Positions 30,605 to 40,413 of a stretch of 64,000 nt of DNA are shown here, piece after piece (the stretch's first letter is position 1; every line of letters starts with the position of its first letter). The translations under genes and the position numbers were made by a program. The notes below the pieces were generated by a model that did not search any database, was not told where the DNA came from, and saw only the letters and a program-made list of their open reading frames with translations. This DNA comes from Blautia_A ammoniilytica (GTDB lineage: Bacteria > Bacillota > Clostridia > Lachnospirales > Lachnospiraceae): assembly GCF_025566965.1 (NCBI RefSeq), contig NZ_JAOQJL010000008.1:59920-123919 (forward strand). The letters are read 5' to 3'.

Positions 30605-33511
30605 TTAGTCATTTGAAACATCACTTGTATCGCTGGAAGCCATACCTGTGATAATGGATTCTTTATCAGCAAGTTCAAAAATGTATTTAAAAATATCATT
30701 AGCAATCAAACATGCATTACCAGAGGTATATCCGTTTGCAATACGCACGGATATAGCATACTTAGGATCTGTGGACGGTGCATAGCCAATAAAAAGGCCA
30801 TGATTGGGATGGTAATAATCCACCTCAGCTGTTCCTGTCTTTCCGGATACAGCCATGCCCAGTCCATTAAACTGATTGTGGGTCTGTACTACCCTGTACA
30901 TACCGTCATGGATATCGTCCCACACATTCTGTGGGATCTCTGTAAGGTTGTTAAGGACAACCGGATCATAAGTCTGCAGAGTCTGGCCGGACGCATCCTT
31001 TACATTGTCAAGAAGAGACAGCTGGAATACAGTTCCTGAATTGGCAAGAGCTGCCGCATATCTGGCAAGGCCTACTGTAGTATAAAGGTTCGTACCCTGT
31101 CCGATATAAGACGGAACTGCATATTGGTTGGATACCTGCGGTGTTGCTTCTGAAAGCTCAATCCCACTCTTCTGATCCAGTCCTAACAAGGAAGCGTATT
31201 CCTTCAGCTTTGACAGACTCTGATTCTCAGAAAACTGGTTATCACCAACCTTACCAAGCTGGAATCCGATCATACTGAAATAATAGTTACAGGACTGCTC
31301 AATGGCACTGCGGATATCCAGTGCACCATGTCCATAAGTATTCCAGCAGTTGATGGGCGGTGTAACATAATCAAAAGATCCAGTACAGTCAAAATAAGTG
31401 CTGTCATCGATCACACCTTCCATCATGCCTGCAATGGTGGAAACCAGCTTAAAGGTAGAACCAGGCGCAGTAGTCTGTTGGGTTGCCTTGTTAAAGAATG
31501 GGCTGGACTCATCCAGTGCAAGCTTGGTGTAGTAATCCGTATCCATGTTATTTGTAAGACGGTTATTGTCATATCCTGGATAAGTAACGCAGGCAAGAAC
31601 CTTCCCTGTGTGTACATCTACCAGTACTGCAGATGCAGAACATGGTTCAAGGGCCAGCTGTGCAGGCTCGATCTCCAAAGTGGAAATCTTGCTGACCATA
31701 AAATCATATGCACCCATAGATCCGGAAGCAAGACTTTCGTACATACCGTCATCCTTGGACAGGATCCCCTGCTCATAAAGCACCAGGCAAAGCTCCTGAC
31801 CGGAAATGGTATCTTCCTGAAGCATGTACTTATACAGCAGCTTTGAAAATCCGGTGTCTGTTTTCAGATAATCAATAATATAATCGGTAAGACTGCGGTA
31901 TACTTCTGCTGAATCCAGGTACTCTCCTTCCGGGGAAATCTTGGAAATATCGATCCAGTTCTGACTGGTAGCATAAGTAAGATAATCCTTCAGACTGATA
32001 CTTTCATCCGTTACCCAGGCTTTGTAAGTGTCATCAGATGTGTTTACAGCATCACTTTTGATGATCTTTAAGGTATCACGCAGCATGTCATTACAGATAT
32101 AGGAAAGGTATGCCTGTATCTGAACATCTTCATCCTTGTAAGCTGGTGGATTGTCTCCTGTAAGCCTGCTGTCTATTATATCAAAAACCTGCTGCTGCTT
32201 TTGTTGAAATTTGGCATATAAGTTTTTTTCTATATCAGAGGCGTTTTCGTTCTGAAATTTATTAATATCGATCACACTGTTTTCCACCAGCGCATTGTAA
32301 ACATCATAAATAGGGATCCGTATCTGGCTGGCGTTTTTGATCCCTTCAAAGTCAAAGGTCTTGGATGCTTCAATCTTGGAAAGAAGAATACCTGCCACCC
32401 TTTGCTTTAAGATCTCATAAATACCGGACTGCCAGTCTGTGTCTATGGTGATCTGTACATCATTTCCTGCAATCGGAGCCACCCTTGTATTCTCATCAAT
32501 CTTCAATACTTTTCCAAGATTATCAACCGAAACGGTCTCATGGCCATCTGTACCCTGCAAAGTCAGCTCCATATACTGTTCCAGACCGGCCTTTCCTATA
32601 ATAGTATCACTGGAATAATCCGGATTCTGTTTGCGGAGTGATTCCAGCTCTTCAGCAGATGCCTTTCCTGTATAACCAAGGATAGGTCCCATGCTTTCTT
32701 CGTCAACATATTTACGTATGGAGTCATCCACTACTTCGATTCCCTGAAAGGAAGTTTTGTTTTCCATGATAGCGGCTACCGATTCTTCACTTACATTTGT
32801 TGCAATGGTAACCGGCATATATTTCTTATAGCTGTTTGTATTCAGTTCATAACGGATAATGGCAATCTCAAGGATCTCCTCTTTTGTCAGCTGGGAAGGC
32901 AGCCCATGGGAAGATAACTCTTCTTCTGTATAGGCATTGTCTCCTTCAAGAACAATGGAGAATCCTCCACTTTTAGCCCCACCAAGAAATGCCACCATAT
33001 CTGCTGCTGTGGCATTTTTTTCTTCTTCTGTAAGGTCATCGATCAGCGGATGACCATAAATATCTGCTTTAAAACGGTTTAAAGTAAAGCCTTCATCTAC
33101 ATCAAAGGCATATTGTCCATTCTCATCTATATAGATATGGAAACTGCTGGACAGACTGTCTCCGTTTTTCTTAAGGATTTTCAGTACCTGATAGGCGATG
33201 CCGTTCAGGGTAAGGTTCTTTTCCCTGGTGGTATTATATGTGCCATTATCCTCAAAAGTAAGGGAATAAGACAGGACATTGGAAGCGATGATCTCCCCGT
33301 TTCTGTCCAATATATTGCCACGAGTACTTTTTAAAACACGGTTTTTGGTGGTTCTTGTCTGAAACTTATTGATATAATCTTCTCCCTGAATGATCTGCAG
33401 GTCAAAAAGCCTGCGGACCAGGATGCAGCCCATAAAAATAAATACCAGGGCCAATACGGTTGTTCTTTTTATGCTTATTTTTTTGAAAAATCGTTTTATT
33501 TTATTACCCAC
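30605..33511 (-). CDS. mrdA: Class B penicillin-binding protein (PBP2, elongation)
   Basis: 968 residues, about 300 longer than E. coli PBP2. One membrane segment at about 17-35, the PBP dimerisation region (KSTRGNILDRNGEIIA), then the transpeptidase domain with STFK near 684, the SCN motif in QSCNYYFS and KTG near 891 (SGKTGTAE). The extra length lies in a long insertion (about 370-600), helical and rich in Asp, Lys and Gln, seen in clostridial PBP2s. Works with RodA. Overlaps mreD by 16 bases. Confidence 0.93.
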   Translation of the reverse strand: MGNKIKRFFKKISIKRTTVLALVFIFMGCILVRRLFDLQIIQGEDYINKFQTRTTKNRVLKSTRGNILDRNGEIIASNVLSYSLTFEDNGTYNTTREKNLTLNGIAYQVLKILKKNGDSLSSSFHIYIDENGQYAFDVDEGFTLNRFKADIYGHPLIDDLTEEEKNATAADMVAFLGGAKSGGFSIVLEGDNAYTEEELSSHGLPSQLTKEEILEIAIIRYELNTNSYKKYMPVTIATNVSEESVAAIMENKTSFQGIEVVDDSIRKYVDEESMGPILGYTGKASAEELESLRKQNPDYSSDTIIGKAGLEQYMELTLQGTDGHETVSVDNLGKVLKIDENTRVAPIAGNDVQITIDTDWQSGIYEILKQRVAGILLSKIEASKTFDFEGIKNASQIRIPIYDVYNALVENSVIDINKFQNENASDIEKNLYAKFQQKQQQVFDIIDSRLTGDNPPAYKDEDVQIQAYLSYICNDMLRDTLKIIKSDAVNTSDDTYKAWVTDESISLKDYLTYATSQNWIDISKISPEGEYLDSAEVYRSLTDYIIDYLKTDTGFSKLLYKYMLQEDTISGQELCLVLYEQGILSKDDGMYESLASGSMGAYDFMVSKISTLEIEPAQLALEPCSASAVLVDVHTGKVLACVTYPGYDNNRLTNNMDTDYYTKLALDESSPFFNKATQQTTAPGSTFKLVSTIAGMMEGVIDDSTYFDCTGSFDYVTPPINCWNTYGHGALDIRSAIEQSCNYYFSMIGFQLGKVGDNQFSENQSLSKLKEYASLLGLDQKSGIELSEATPQVSNQYAVPSYIGQGTNLYTTVGLARYAAALANSGTVFQLSLLDNVKDASGQTLQTYDPVVLNNLTEIPQNVWDDIHDGMYRVVQTHNQFNGLGMAVSGKTGTAEVDYYHPNHGLFIGYAPSTDPKYAISVRIANGYTSGNACLIANDIFKYIFELADKESIITGMASSDTSDVSND

Positions 33512-34023
33512 ATTGACTCACTTTCTTTCCTTGCAATATCCATAAATCGATAATTGATAAAACGGAATACCCTGTATACGATCAGGGTCAAAAATACGGT
33601 ATAGGCTGCTTCCGGCAAAATGATCCGGAACAGATAGGTATGAAGTCCCAGCCTGCCCCTAAGAAGGAATTGCAGGCCATAAACAGCAAAATTATAAAGA
33701 ATATCTCCCACAGCAGCCAGCACCATAGGTACCTTAATATCATCATCATAATAGATTCTGTGGGCATACCCGCTGAAAAAACCAATATACATATAGATCA
33801 GTGCATAAAACCCGAATAAGGATCCATAAAAAAGATCCACCAGCAGTCCGGAGAAAAATCCGGTCCACAAGCCCATTTTCCGTCCACGCATAAGTCCCAT
33901 GGAAACGGTAAGGATCAGCATCAGATTAGGGGTAATGGATCCAATGGATATCAGATTCAGAATGGTACACTGCAATAAAAAGCATATAATGATGGTAATA
34001 AACCATACAATCTTACTCTTCAC
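33496..34023 (-). CDS. mreD: Rod shape-determining protein MreD
   Basis: 175 residues with five or six membrane segments (WFITIIICFLLQCTILNLIS at the start; GRKMGLWTGFFSGLLVDLFYG is a conserved part). Part of the elongasome membrane complex with MreC, RodA and PBP2. Overlaps both neighbours by short stretches. Confidence 0.88.
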   Translation of the reverse strand: MKSKIVWFITIIICFLLQCTILNLISIGSITPNLMLILTVSMGLMRGRKMGLWTGFFSGLLVDLFYGSLFGFYALIYMYIGFFSGYAHRIYYDDDIKVPMVLAAVGDILYNFAVYGLQFLLRGRLGLHTYLFRIILPEAAYTVFLTLIVYRVFRFINYRFMDIARKESESMWVIK

Positions 34024-34903
34024 TGGAAGCCTCCTGCTGTATGGAATCCTGTTTGTTTACTGTGATCACAAAAACATCCTTAAGATGCTGGAAATCTACA
34101 GGTGTAACAATCGTGCCTGTCTTTGTCAGATTGTTGCTGTCCTGCTCCACATCATTTACATAGCCAATAAAAAGACCTTCAACGTATTTCTCACTGATGT
34201 TAGAGGTAACGATCCGCTCTCCGGCAGTAACTTTATTTTCCTGATCGTAAAGCTGTTCAAAACGAAGCTTACCTTCATCGATCAGCTCCAGGTCACCGGT
34301 AATAACACAATTATCAGATGTGCTGACAGTCATGGCACTTACACTGCTGCTGTCATCAATGATAGAACGTACCGTAGCCCATCCGGGGCCCACTTCTGTT
34401 ACGATCCCAACCAGCCCCTTTCCTGCGATCACATTATTATCTACACGGATCCCGTCATTGGAGCCTTTATTGATCATAAACGTATCGTACCAGTTCCCAG
34501 GATCCTTGGAAATGATCCTGGCAGCAACCTTGGGATAATCTGCATATTCTGCATCAAGCTTATACAATTCCCGCAAACGGAGAAGTTCTCCCTGATCCTG
34601 GATCAGCTTGTTGTTCTGCTGAGTCAGGTTATCGATCTGGCTTTGAAGCTCTTCATTTGCACTGATCAGATCCTGCTTGTCCTTCAGGCTTTGTCTTGTG
34701 ACAGACAAAAGCTGCCCGATCCTGTTAATGCTTTTCTCAAAGGGAACCACCACAAGTCCTGCTGCTTCCTGTAAAGGAGCTGTGGCAGCACCGGATGCAA
34801 ATGTGGCTACAATGCAGCTTACGCAAAACAAGGTCATAACTGCAAGCAGATGTTTACTTTTCAGATTGATCCGAAAATGGATTTTCCTTTTCAGGTTTTT
34901 CAT
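34013..34903 (-). CDS. mreC: Rod shape-determining protein MreC
   Basis: 296 residues: a membrane segment near 18-40, a coiled coil (about 65-110, LKDKQDLISANEELQSQIDN) and the double beta-barrel domain with the conserved WYDTFMINKGSNDGI and GLVGIVTEVGPGWATV. It links PBP2 to MreB and MreD. Confidence 0.93.
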   Translation of the reverse strand: MKNLKRKIHFRINLKSKHLLAVMTLFCVSCIVATFASGAATAPLQEAAGLVVVPFEKSINRIGQLLSVTRQSLKDKQDLISANEELQSQIDNLTQQNNKLIQDQGELLRLRELYKLDAEYADYPKVAARIISKDPGNWYDTFMINKGSNDGIRVDNNVIAGKGLVGIVTEVGPGWATVRSIIDDSSSVSAMTVSTSDNCVITGDLELIDEGKLRFEQLYDQENKVTAGERIVTSNISEKYVEGLFIGYVNDVEQDSNNLTKTGTIVTPVDFQHLKDVFVITVNKQDSIQQEASSEE

Positions 34904-34922
34904 TTACTATATATCCCCTAAA

Positions 34923-35936
34923 TTACAATTTTCTCTGTTTAATGGGCTGTGCCCATTTACGAAGTTCTCTGTTCTTCATGATTTTTTCAAGACCTGTCAC
35001 TGCTGAATTCTCATACAGAGGTGACAGATTGAAAGCAAATCCGGTATAGCTGGCAAGATACTGGTCTATGTATGGAACCCTGGTGCTGCCGCCTGTAAGG
35101 TAAATACCCTCTTTTGCCACATGATAAGTAATCTGGGGCGGAGTACGCTCAAGAAATGTTTTCATTTCAGCAGCTATCTCGTTCACACAGTTCATGATCC
35201 CGTCATTTACCACATAGGCAGAGATGATCTCTTCCCTTGGAAGCCCGGAAACACTGTCGATCCCAACTACTTTCCTGGCTTCTTTACGTTGATCCGAAAG
35301 ACGTCCCATAACAATCTTCAGACGCTTGCCTGTACGTGTACCGATCTGAAGGTTATACCGCTTGCGCACTTCACTGCAAATAGCTTCATTCATCTGCCTG
35401 CCTCCAATTGGGATCTTACGGCTGATAATGATCTTGCCCCCGGTAATAATAGAAAAACGGGTCGTCTGGGCACCAATGTTTACGATCATACTGCCCTCAT
35501 TCTTCTCAATATCAACCCCCATGGCAATAGCGTCTGCAATGGGGCTTTCTACCATATAAACCCGGTTTTTACGAAGCCAATGCCCGTTTGCTACCTGGTA
35601 ATAGGCTCTTTTTTCAATGGCCGTCATATCCAGCGGAACGGCAAAATACATTACTGATCCAATCCCAAGGATCTTATCGATCCTGCGCATCATACTATAT
35701 AATACGATCTCCTGCAATTCCAGGTTGGCAATCATACCAAAAGACATAGGGGAAGTTACGGAAATACCCACAGGTGCTTTCTCAAACATCTCATATGCTT
35801 CATTACCAACAGCAATGATCCTGCGTCCTTTGGATGCGATCATATTTTTCTCTAAATAACTTTTATTTCTGATCAGAGAATATACCTTTACAGAACTGCT
35901 GCCAAGGTCTATTCCGTATGTTTTTTCAAAAAGCAT
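34923..35936 (-). CDS. mreB: Divergent MreB-like actin homologue
   Basis: 337 residues in the mreB position. The actin fold is recognisable: first phosphate loop GIDLGSSSVKVY (usually DLGTANT), AIEKRAYYQVA, VESPIADAIAMG keeping the catalytic Glu130, and LTGGSTRVPYIDQYL. The second phosphate loop, DIGGGTTE in ordinary MreB, reads NIGAQTTR (153-160): the aspartate and two glycines are changed. ATP hydrolysis may therefore be altered. It lies 20 bp upstream of mreC and 23 bp after radC. Confidence 0.85.
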   Translation of the reverse strand: MLFEKTYGIDLGSSSVKVYSLIRNKSYLEKNMIASKGRRIIAVGNEAYEMFEKAPVGISVTSPMSFGMIANLELQEIVLYSMMRRIDKILGIGSVMYFAVPLDMTAIEKRAYYQVANGHWLRKNRVYMVESPIADAIAMGVDIEKNEGSMIVNIGAQTTRFSIITGGKIIISRKIPIGGRQMNEAICSEVRKRYNLQIGTRTGKRLKIVMGRLSDQRKEARKVVGIDSVSGLPREEIISAYVVNDGIMNCVNEIAAEMKTFLERTPPQITYHVAKEGIYLTGGSTRVPYIDQYLASYTGFAFNLSPLYENSAVTGLEKIMKNRELRKWAQPIKQRKL

Positions 35937-35959
35937 GCATCTGCCCCTTTATCACAAAA

Positions 35960-36700
35960 CTATTCCATCATTCCATTTTCTCTAAGGCTGGTGTATGTAT
36001 GATCCCCGATAATAATATGATCCAGCAGAGTAATACCAAGCATTTCCCCGGCACGGAGAATACGCTGTGTTGTCTGTATATCTCCTGCACTTGGCTCTGT
36101 TACCCCACTTGGGTGGTTATGTACAAGCACAATACAGGTGGCATGATATTTAAGGGCAGCAAGATATACCTCCCTGGGGGTGATCAAAGTGCTGTTCACT
36201 GTACCCTTGGATAAAATCTCCTCTCCCAGAAGATGGCTGCGCGTATCAAACATCATGCACAGAAGCAGCTCCTGTTCTTCGTGTCTGAGCTGCTCCATAT
36301 AATACTTTGCAATTGTATCCGGGCTATTCAGTGAGAGCTGTGGTCTTGCTGCCTCCCGTGCCATCCGCTTGGATAATTCCCCGATACATTTCAGCTGGAT
36401 GGCTTTTACCTTGCCAATGCCGTTTATTTTCATCAGTTCCGGAAGGGACATATGCAGGATCCCAAGTAGTCCGGGAAATGAAGTCTTCTCTGTATGATTC
36501 AGTATTTCGTGTGCAAGCGTAAGCGAACTTGCGTCTTTAGTGCCGCTGCGCAGAATCACTGCCAGCAGCTCACTGTCGCTTAGAATCCCAGGGCCATCCT
36601 TCAGGCACTTCTCATATGGGCGCTGAGAGGGCGGCAGATCCATCATCCTGTAAGGTCTGCCCTGTGCCGGTAATGTGTGGATTTGATCTGATTTTTTCAT
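35960..36700 (-). CDS. radC: RadC family JAB-domain protein
   Basis: 246 residues. A helix-hairpin-helix region (LPELMKINGIGKVKAIQLKC) is followed by the JAB metalloprotease-like domain with the zinc motif HNHPSGVTEPSAGD. Its function in DNA repair is not confirmed for the family. Usual first gene before mreBCD. The ATG at 36700 with AAGGA six bases upstream is chosen over an ATG 33 bases earlier that lacks a ribosome binding site. Confidence 0.92.
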   Translation of the reverse strand: MKKSDQIHTLPAQGRPYRMMDLPPSQRPYEKCLKDGPGILSDSELLAVILRSGTKDASSLTLAHEILNHTEKTSFPGLLGILHMSLPELMKINGIGKVKAIQLKCIGELSKRMAREAARPQLSLNSPDTIAKYYMEQLRHEEQELLLCMMFDTRSHLLGEEILSKGTVNSTLITPREVYLAALKYHATCIVLVHNHPSGVTEPSAGDIQTTQRILRAGEMLGITLLDHIIIGDHTYTSLRENGMME

Positions 36701-36731
36701 ATGATTCCTTAGCTTCTGGAATACGAAACCC

Positions 36732-36760
36732 ATTTTAGCATAAAAACAGGGGGATGTACA
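36732..36760 (-). promoter_or_regulatory. Probable promoter of the radC-mre-min operon
   Basis: On the - strand: TGTACA (36755-36760), 17-bp spacer, and TAAAAT (36732-36737) preceded by TGC, an extended -10. The start codon is about 30 bp downstream. Confidence 0.45.
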
Positions 36761-36819
36761 CTCTCTGAAAAAATTTAATTTCTTTTTTATAAAGAGTATG
36801 GAAGCTTATAATGAATACA

Positions 36820-36852
36820 CAAGCCTGCAGATATGCCATACCTGCAGGCTTG
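36820..36852. terminator. Hairpin after the amidohydrolase gene
   Basis: A perfect 11-bp stem CAAGCCTGCAG / CTGCAGGCTTG just after the amidohydrolase stop. T-runs are poor on both strands, so it is a weak terminator or a transcript-end stabiliser. Confidence 0.5.
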
Positions 36853-36855
36853 CTC

Positions 36856-38760
36856 TTAACAGATCCTGTATAAAATCTTTTCAGTTTTTCCTTTCTTTTC
36901 TCCACTCTGGATCAACTGTCCTGTTTGTGTATCATACCAGTACAGCCCGGTCCATGCCCATGAAAACATGGTAAGAACAAGGCTTACCTTATAACAGGAA
37001 TAGGCACTTCCATTCACTATGATCTGCTCTATACCCAGCTTTTTGGCTGCAAATTCACCAAGGCTCATGGCTCCCCGATTGTTGCCTGTACCGATAGAAT
37101 ACAGCAGGATTTCATTTTCACTGGATTTAAGAAATGCAGGAAGAGCCATTTCCATCATCTGATACCACAGGCCGTCTTCGATACGGAATCGTTTGTCCTG
37201 CTCTTTGCCTTTAAAAGTGCCTGTCATATGAATAAAACTGCTCTCTTTGACTGCTTTTAAGAAGGTATGATCAGAAGAACGTGTATATTCCCAGGAAATA
37301 AGAGAAAGGTTCCTGTCTGCCTGACAGATCTCTTCAGACCAAAGAATACCCTCCCTGGTAATCCTCTGTACGATCTTTCCAGAGGAATTATACCCGGAAA
37401 CATCCAGAACCTTCTCTTCCTTTCCATCTGTGCTTTTCAATCGGATCTGGTTCACAGATGTTGGATAATGAAATTCAGGGATATCATAGCTTTGGATCAC
37501 ATTCTGGGAATATACGATCTTTCCTTTGCAGAAAACCTGATGGATAAATTGGATATTGGAAATATCCTGGGATGGATCCTGGTCAAGAAGGATCAGATCT
37601 GCTTCCATGCCTTCTTTAACAAAACCTTTCCGGTCTTCAATCCCCAGATGCCGGGCTGCATTGCCAGTTGCAAGTGTGATGGCTTCCATAGGGGTTAAAC
37701 CTGCTTCCACATAATAGGCAAGCTCCTTATGCTCCACATCGCCGCCCATCATTTCCAGCATATTGTCAGTACCCATGGCGATAGGGATTCCTGCGTCATA
37801 AAGTACTTTCAGATTATGAAGGCTGTTTGTCAAACGTGCTGGATCTTTTTCATAGGTCATAGCATTTACAGTAGGTACAAAATGTGCACCGCTTTCTTTC
37901 CAAAGGCGGATCAGGTCATCATCCGGTTCCAGAGTCTCATCCAGAACGCCATGTTCAATGCCATAAATCCCTGCTTTCAGCAACTGTCGTACATCTTCTT
38001 TGTAAAATACATGGGCAGTGGTCTTCAGACCGTTTTCCTTGCCTTCACGGATGATCTGCTCCATAAGCTCTTTCTTGATCTTGGCAATAGGGATCCTTTT
38101 ATCAAAATACCAGTAATCGCCTCCCTGATACGTGAATTTCAGAAAATCCACATTGGCCTTTTTTAGTTCCAAGATTCCTTCATGCACCTGCTCTGGTGTG
38201 GTAACTTCAATGGCCATTTCCTTACGGATCCAAGGATTATCTCCTCCCAGTGTATTGGCAGGATGTCCATCCGGAGCAGTGAAGTTAGGACCTACGATCA
38301 GCAGCTCCGGACCTTCCAGCCTTCCGGAACGAAGCTGTTCACGAAGCTGATAGATGAAATGTCTGGGAGCACACAAATCTTTAATGGTAGTGATTCCGTA
38401 TGGAAATACCTTTTCCTGGAAGATCCTGGGCACTTCGTCCTTAAGAAATGCCATACTGTCTGCTTCACAACGGTTATTCAGCCCCTGAATATGCACATGA
38501 CAGTCAATAAGGCCTGGCATCAAGGTCTTACCCTTGCCCTGGATCACCTGTGCACCCGGAATGGCCAGCGGATCAGAAGAAATATAACAGCCCCTAAAAC
38601 CATCTGGATCACGCCAATCAGCGGAATCCCAAATATCTTCGGCATACCTGTTTCTCCTTCCTTTACACAGATATCCGAATTTACTGTTATTTTCCGAATA
38701 TCTGTTCAAAATATGATGCAAACATTTCTTTTGGTGGAATTGCCATTCCTTGTTTGTCAT
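36856..38760 (-). pseudogene. Amidohydrolase with replaced N-terminus
   Basis: From about codon 64 the frame is a metal-dependent amidohydrolase: LMPGLIDCHVHI carries the HxH ligands, GLKTTAHVFYK and YGIEHGVLDE further histidines, and IAMGTDNMLE the metal aspartate; an extra C-terminal domain of about 190 residues follows. The first 63 codons have no family character and lack the usual beta-sandwich start. The only ATG has no ribosome binding site, while a good site and ATG at 38645 lie in another frame. This looks like a deletion that removed the true 5' end. A functional long form cannot be excluded. Confidence 0.6.
38544..38645 (-). pseudogene. Start of a lost membrane protein gene
   Basis: A good ribosome binding site (GGAAGGAG, eight bases before ATG 38645) opens a 33-residue frame with a membrane-like stretch (IGVIQMVLGAVIFLLIR) that stops at 38544 after crossing into the amidohydrolase sequence. 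It is read as the first codons of a gene whose remainder was deleted. Confidence 0.45.
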
Positions 38761-38812
38761 CCCCCAGGATCAGAAGTGTATCTCCGGGCTTGATTACTTG
38801 TGTCAAGAGTTT
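38687..38812 (-). pseudogene. C-terminal remnant of an AbrB/SpoVT-type regulator
   Basis: The frame after the stop codon of the flavoprotein gene reads VIKPGDTLLILGDDKQGMAI and continues to a stop at 38687. The PGDTLLILGDxxQGxAI pattern is typical of the C-terminal part of small AbrB/SpoVT-like DNA-binding proteins. The N-terminal half (about 30-40 residues) is missing; the preceding sequence belongs to the flavoprotein gene. Confidence 0.55.
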
Positions 38813-40413
38813 TTATCAGCATCACTGGAAGGAATAGAATACTTCCGTGCAATTGCCTCTGCTACTTTCAGTCCATCCATAGCAGCAGAAGTGATCCCCC
38901 CTGCATAACCTGCACCTTCACCGCAGGGATAAATTCCTTTTTTGCTTCCTTCCAACTCCTTATCCCGGACAATCCTTACCGGGGATGAAGTACGGCTTTC
39001 TATTCCACACAAAAGAGCATCCGGTCTGTCAAATCCGGGCAGCCTTTTACCAAATGCCAGAATCCCTTCTTCTATAGAATCTCCGATTTCTTCAGGAAGA
39101 ATCTTTCGTACATCTGTAAGTGTATAAGCACCGCAGATGCAAGGCTTGACCTGACCAAAGGAGGTGCTTTCCTGATGCTTCTGATAATCCTCAAACAACT
39201 GTACCGGCACTTTTCCCTTCCCTGCTTCCCAGGCTTTACGCTCCAGATCACGCTGAAACCGGATTCCTGCCATAGGATCATTTCCGGGAAAATCATCGGG
39301 TGAAACAGTTACGATAATAGCACTGTTGGCATTTTCACTGTCCCTGGCCTGATAACTCATACCATTTACCGCCAGCATCTGCTCTTCTGAAGAGGCATTC
39401 ACCACATATCCGCCTGGACACATACAAAAAGAATAAACGCCCCTTTGATTGTCACAGGTATGGGTCACTTTATAGCTGGCAGGCCCAAGTATAGGATTCT
39501 CGGCTTCCCCATAAAGAGCCTGATTGATCATAGACTGGGGATGCTGGATCCGAAGTCCTACAGCAAAGGATTTGGATTCCATGTAAAGTTCTTTTTCATA
39601 AAGCATCCCAAAAGTATCTCTGGCGCTGTGGCCGATTGCAAGGACACAGATTTGTGCAGGAATCACTTCCTGATCATTGACCTTTACTGCCTGCAGCTTA
39701 TCCTGTTCAAAAATCAGATCCGTTACCTTTGCATTGAACCGCACGGTTCCACCCATTTCCTGGATCTGATTCCGGAGATTTTCTACAATTCCAACCAGCA
39801 TGTCTGTGCCTAAATGAGGCTTTTGCTGGTAAAGGATCTCCTCTCCTGCTCCTGCTTCCACAAATCGCTTCAGTACCTCCTGGTTACGGCCAAAGGTATC
39901 TTTTACAAGGGTATTTAGTTTGCCATCAGAAAAAGTACCTGCACCGCCTTCTCCAAACTGAACATTGGAGTCAGGATCAAGTACGCCGTTTTTCCAGAAT
40001 GCTTCAACCTTTTGCTGACGCAGGTATGCTTCCTCACCCCGTTCCAGCAGCAAAGGTGCAAAACCTGCTTTCGCAAGATACCAGGCGCACATCAGCCCTG
40101 CAGGACCGCTTCCAACTATGACAGGTCTGGAGTGTAATGGGGCTGGCCCAGGCTTAGGAAAACAATAGGCCTTTTCGTTGGTTAACGTAATGTTTTTATC
40201 GTGAACTTTTTTTAATATACGGTTTTCATTATCTGTTTTTACATCTATGGTATAAACAAATTTTTTGTCTTCTTTATGTCTTGCATCCAAAGACTGTCTT
40301 CTGATCTGATAGGTAAAATGCTGATTTTGAAGATACAAGGCTTTTTGTATTTTCTTTTCCAGGGCTGCTGTGGTATGCCCGATGGGAAGCTTTAGCTGAT
40401 TGATTCTGATCAT
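38803..40413 (-). CDS. FAD-dependent oxidoreductase (COG2509 type)
   Basis: 536 residues. An N-terminal domain of about 90 residues precedes the FAD-binding Rossmann motif (VIVGSGPAGLMCAWYLAKAG, 98-117). GEGGAGTFSDGKLNT and YPCGEGAGYAGGITSAAMDG near the C-terminus are family hallmarks. Members are uncharacterised flavoproteins. It overlaps the next upstream flavoprotein gene by four bases. The last codons adjoin the regulator remnant, so the 3' end may have been affected by a deletion, but the family C-terminus looks complete. Confidence 0.85.
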   Translation of the reverse strand: MIRINQLKLPIGHTTAALEKKIQKALYLQNQHFTYQIRRQSLDARHKEDKKFVYTIDVKTDNENRILKKVHDKNITLTNEKAYCFPKPGPAPLHSRPVIVGSGPAGLMCAWYLAKAGFAPLLLERGEEAYLRQQKVEAFWKNGVLDPDSNVQFGEGGAGTFSDGKLNTLVKDTFGRNQEVLKRFVEAGAGEEILYQQKPHLGTDMLVGIVENLRNQIQEMGGTVRFNAKVTDLIFEQDKLQAVKVNDQEVIPAQICVLAIGHSARDTFGMLYEKELYMESKSFAVGLRIQHPQSMINQALYGEAENPILGPASYKVTHTCDNQRGVYSFCMCPGGYVVNASSEEQMLAVNGMSYQARDSENANSAIIVTVSPDDFPGNDPMAGIRFQRDLERKAWEAGKGKVPVQLFEDYQKHQESTSFGQVKPCICGAYTLTDVRKILPEEIGDSIEEGILAFGKRLPGFDRPDALLCGIESRTSSPVRIVRDKELEGSKKGIYPCGEGAGYAGGITSAAMDGLKVAEAIARKYSIPSSDADKNS

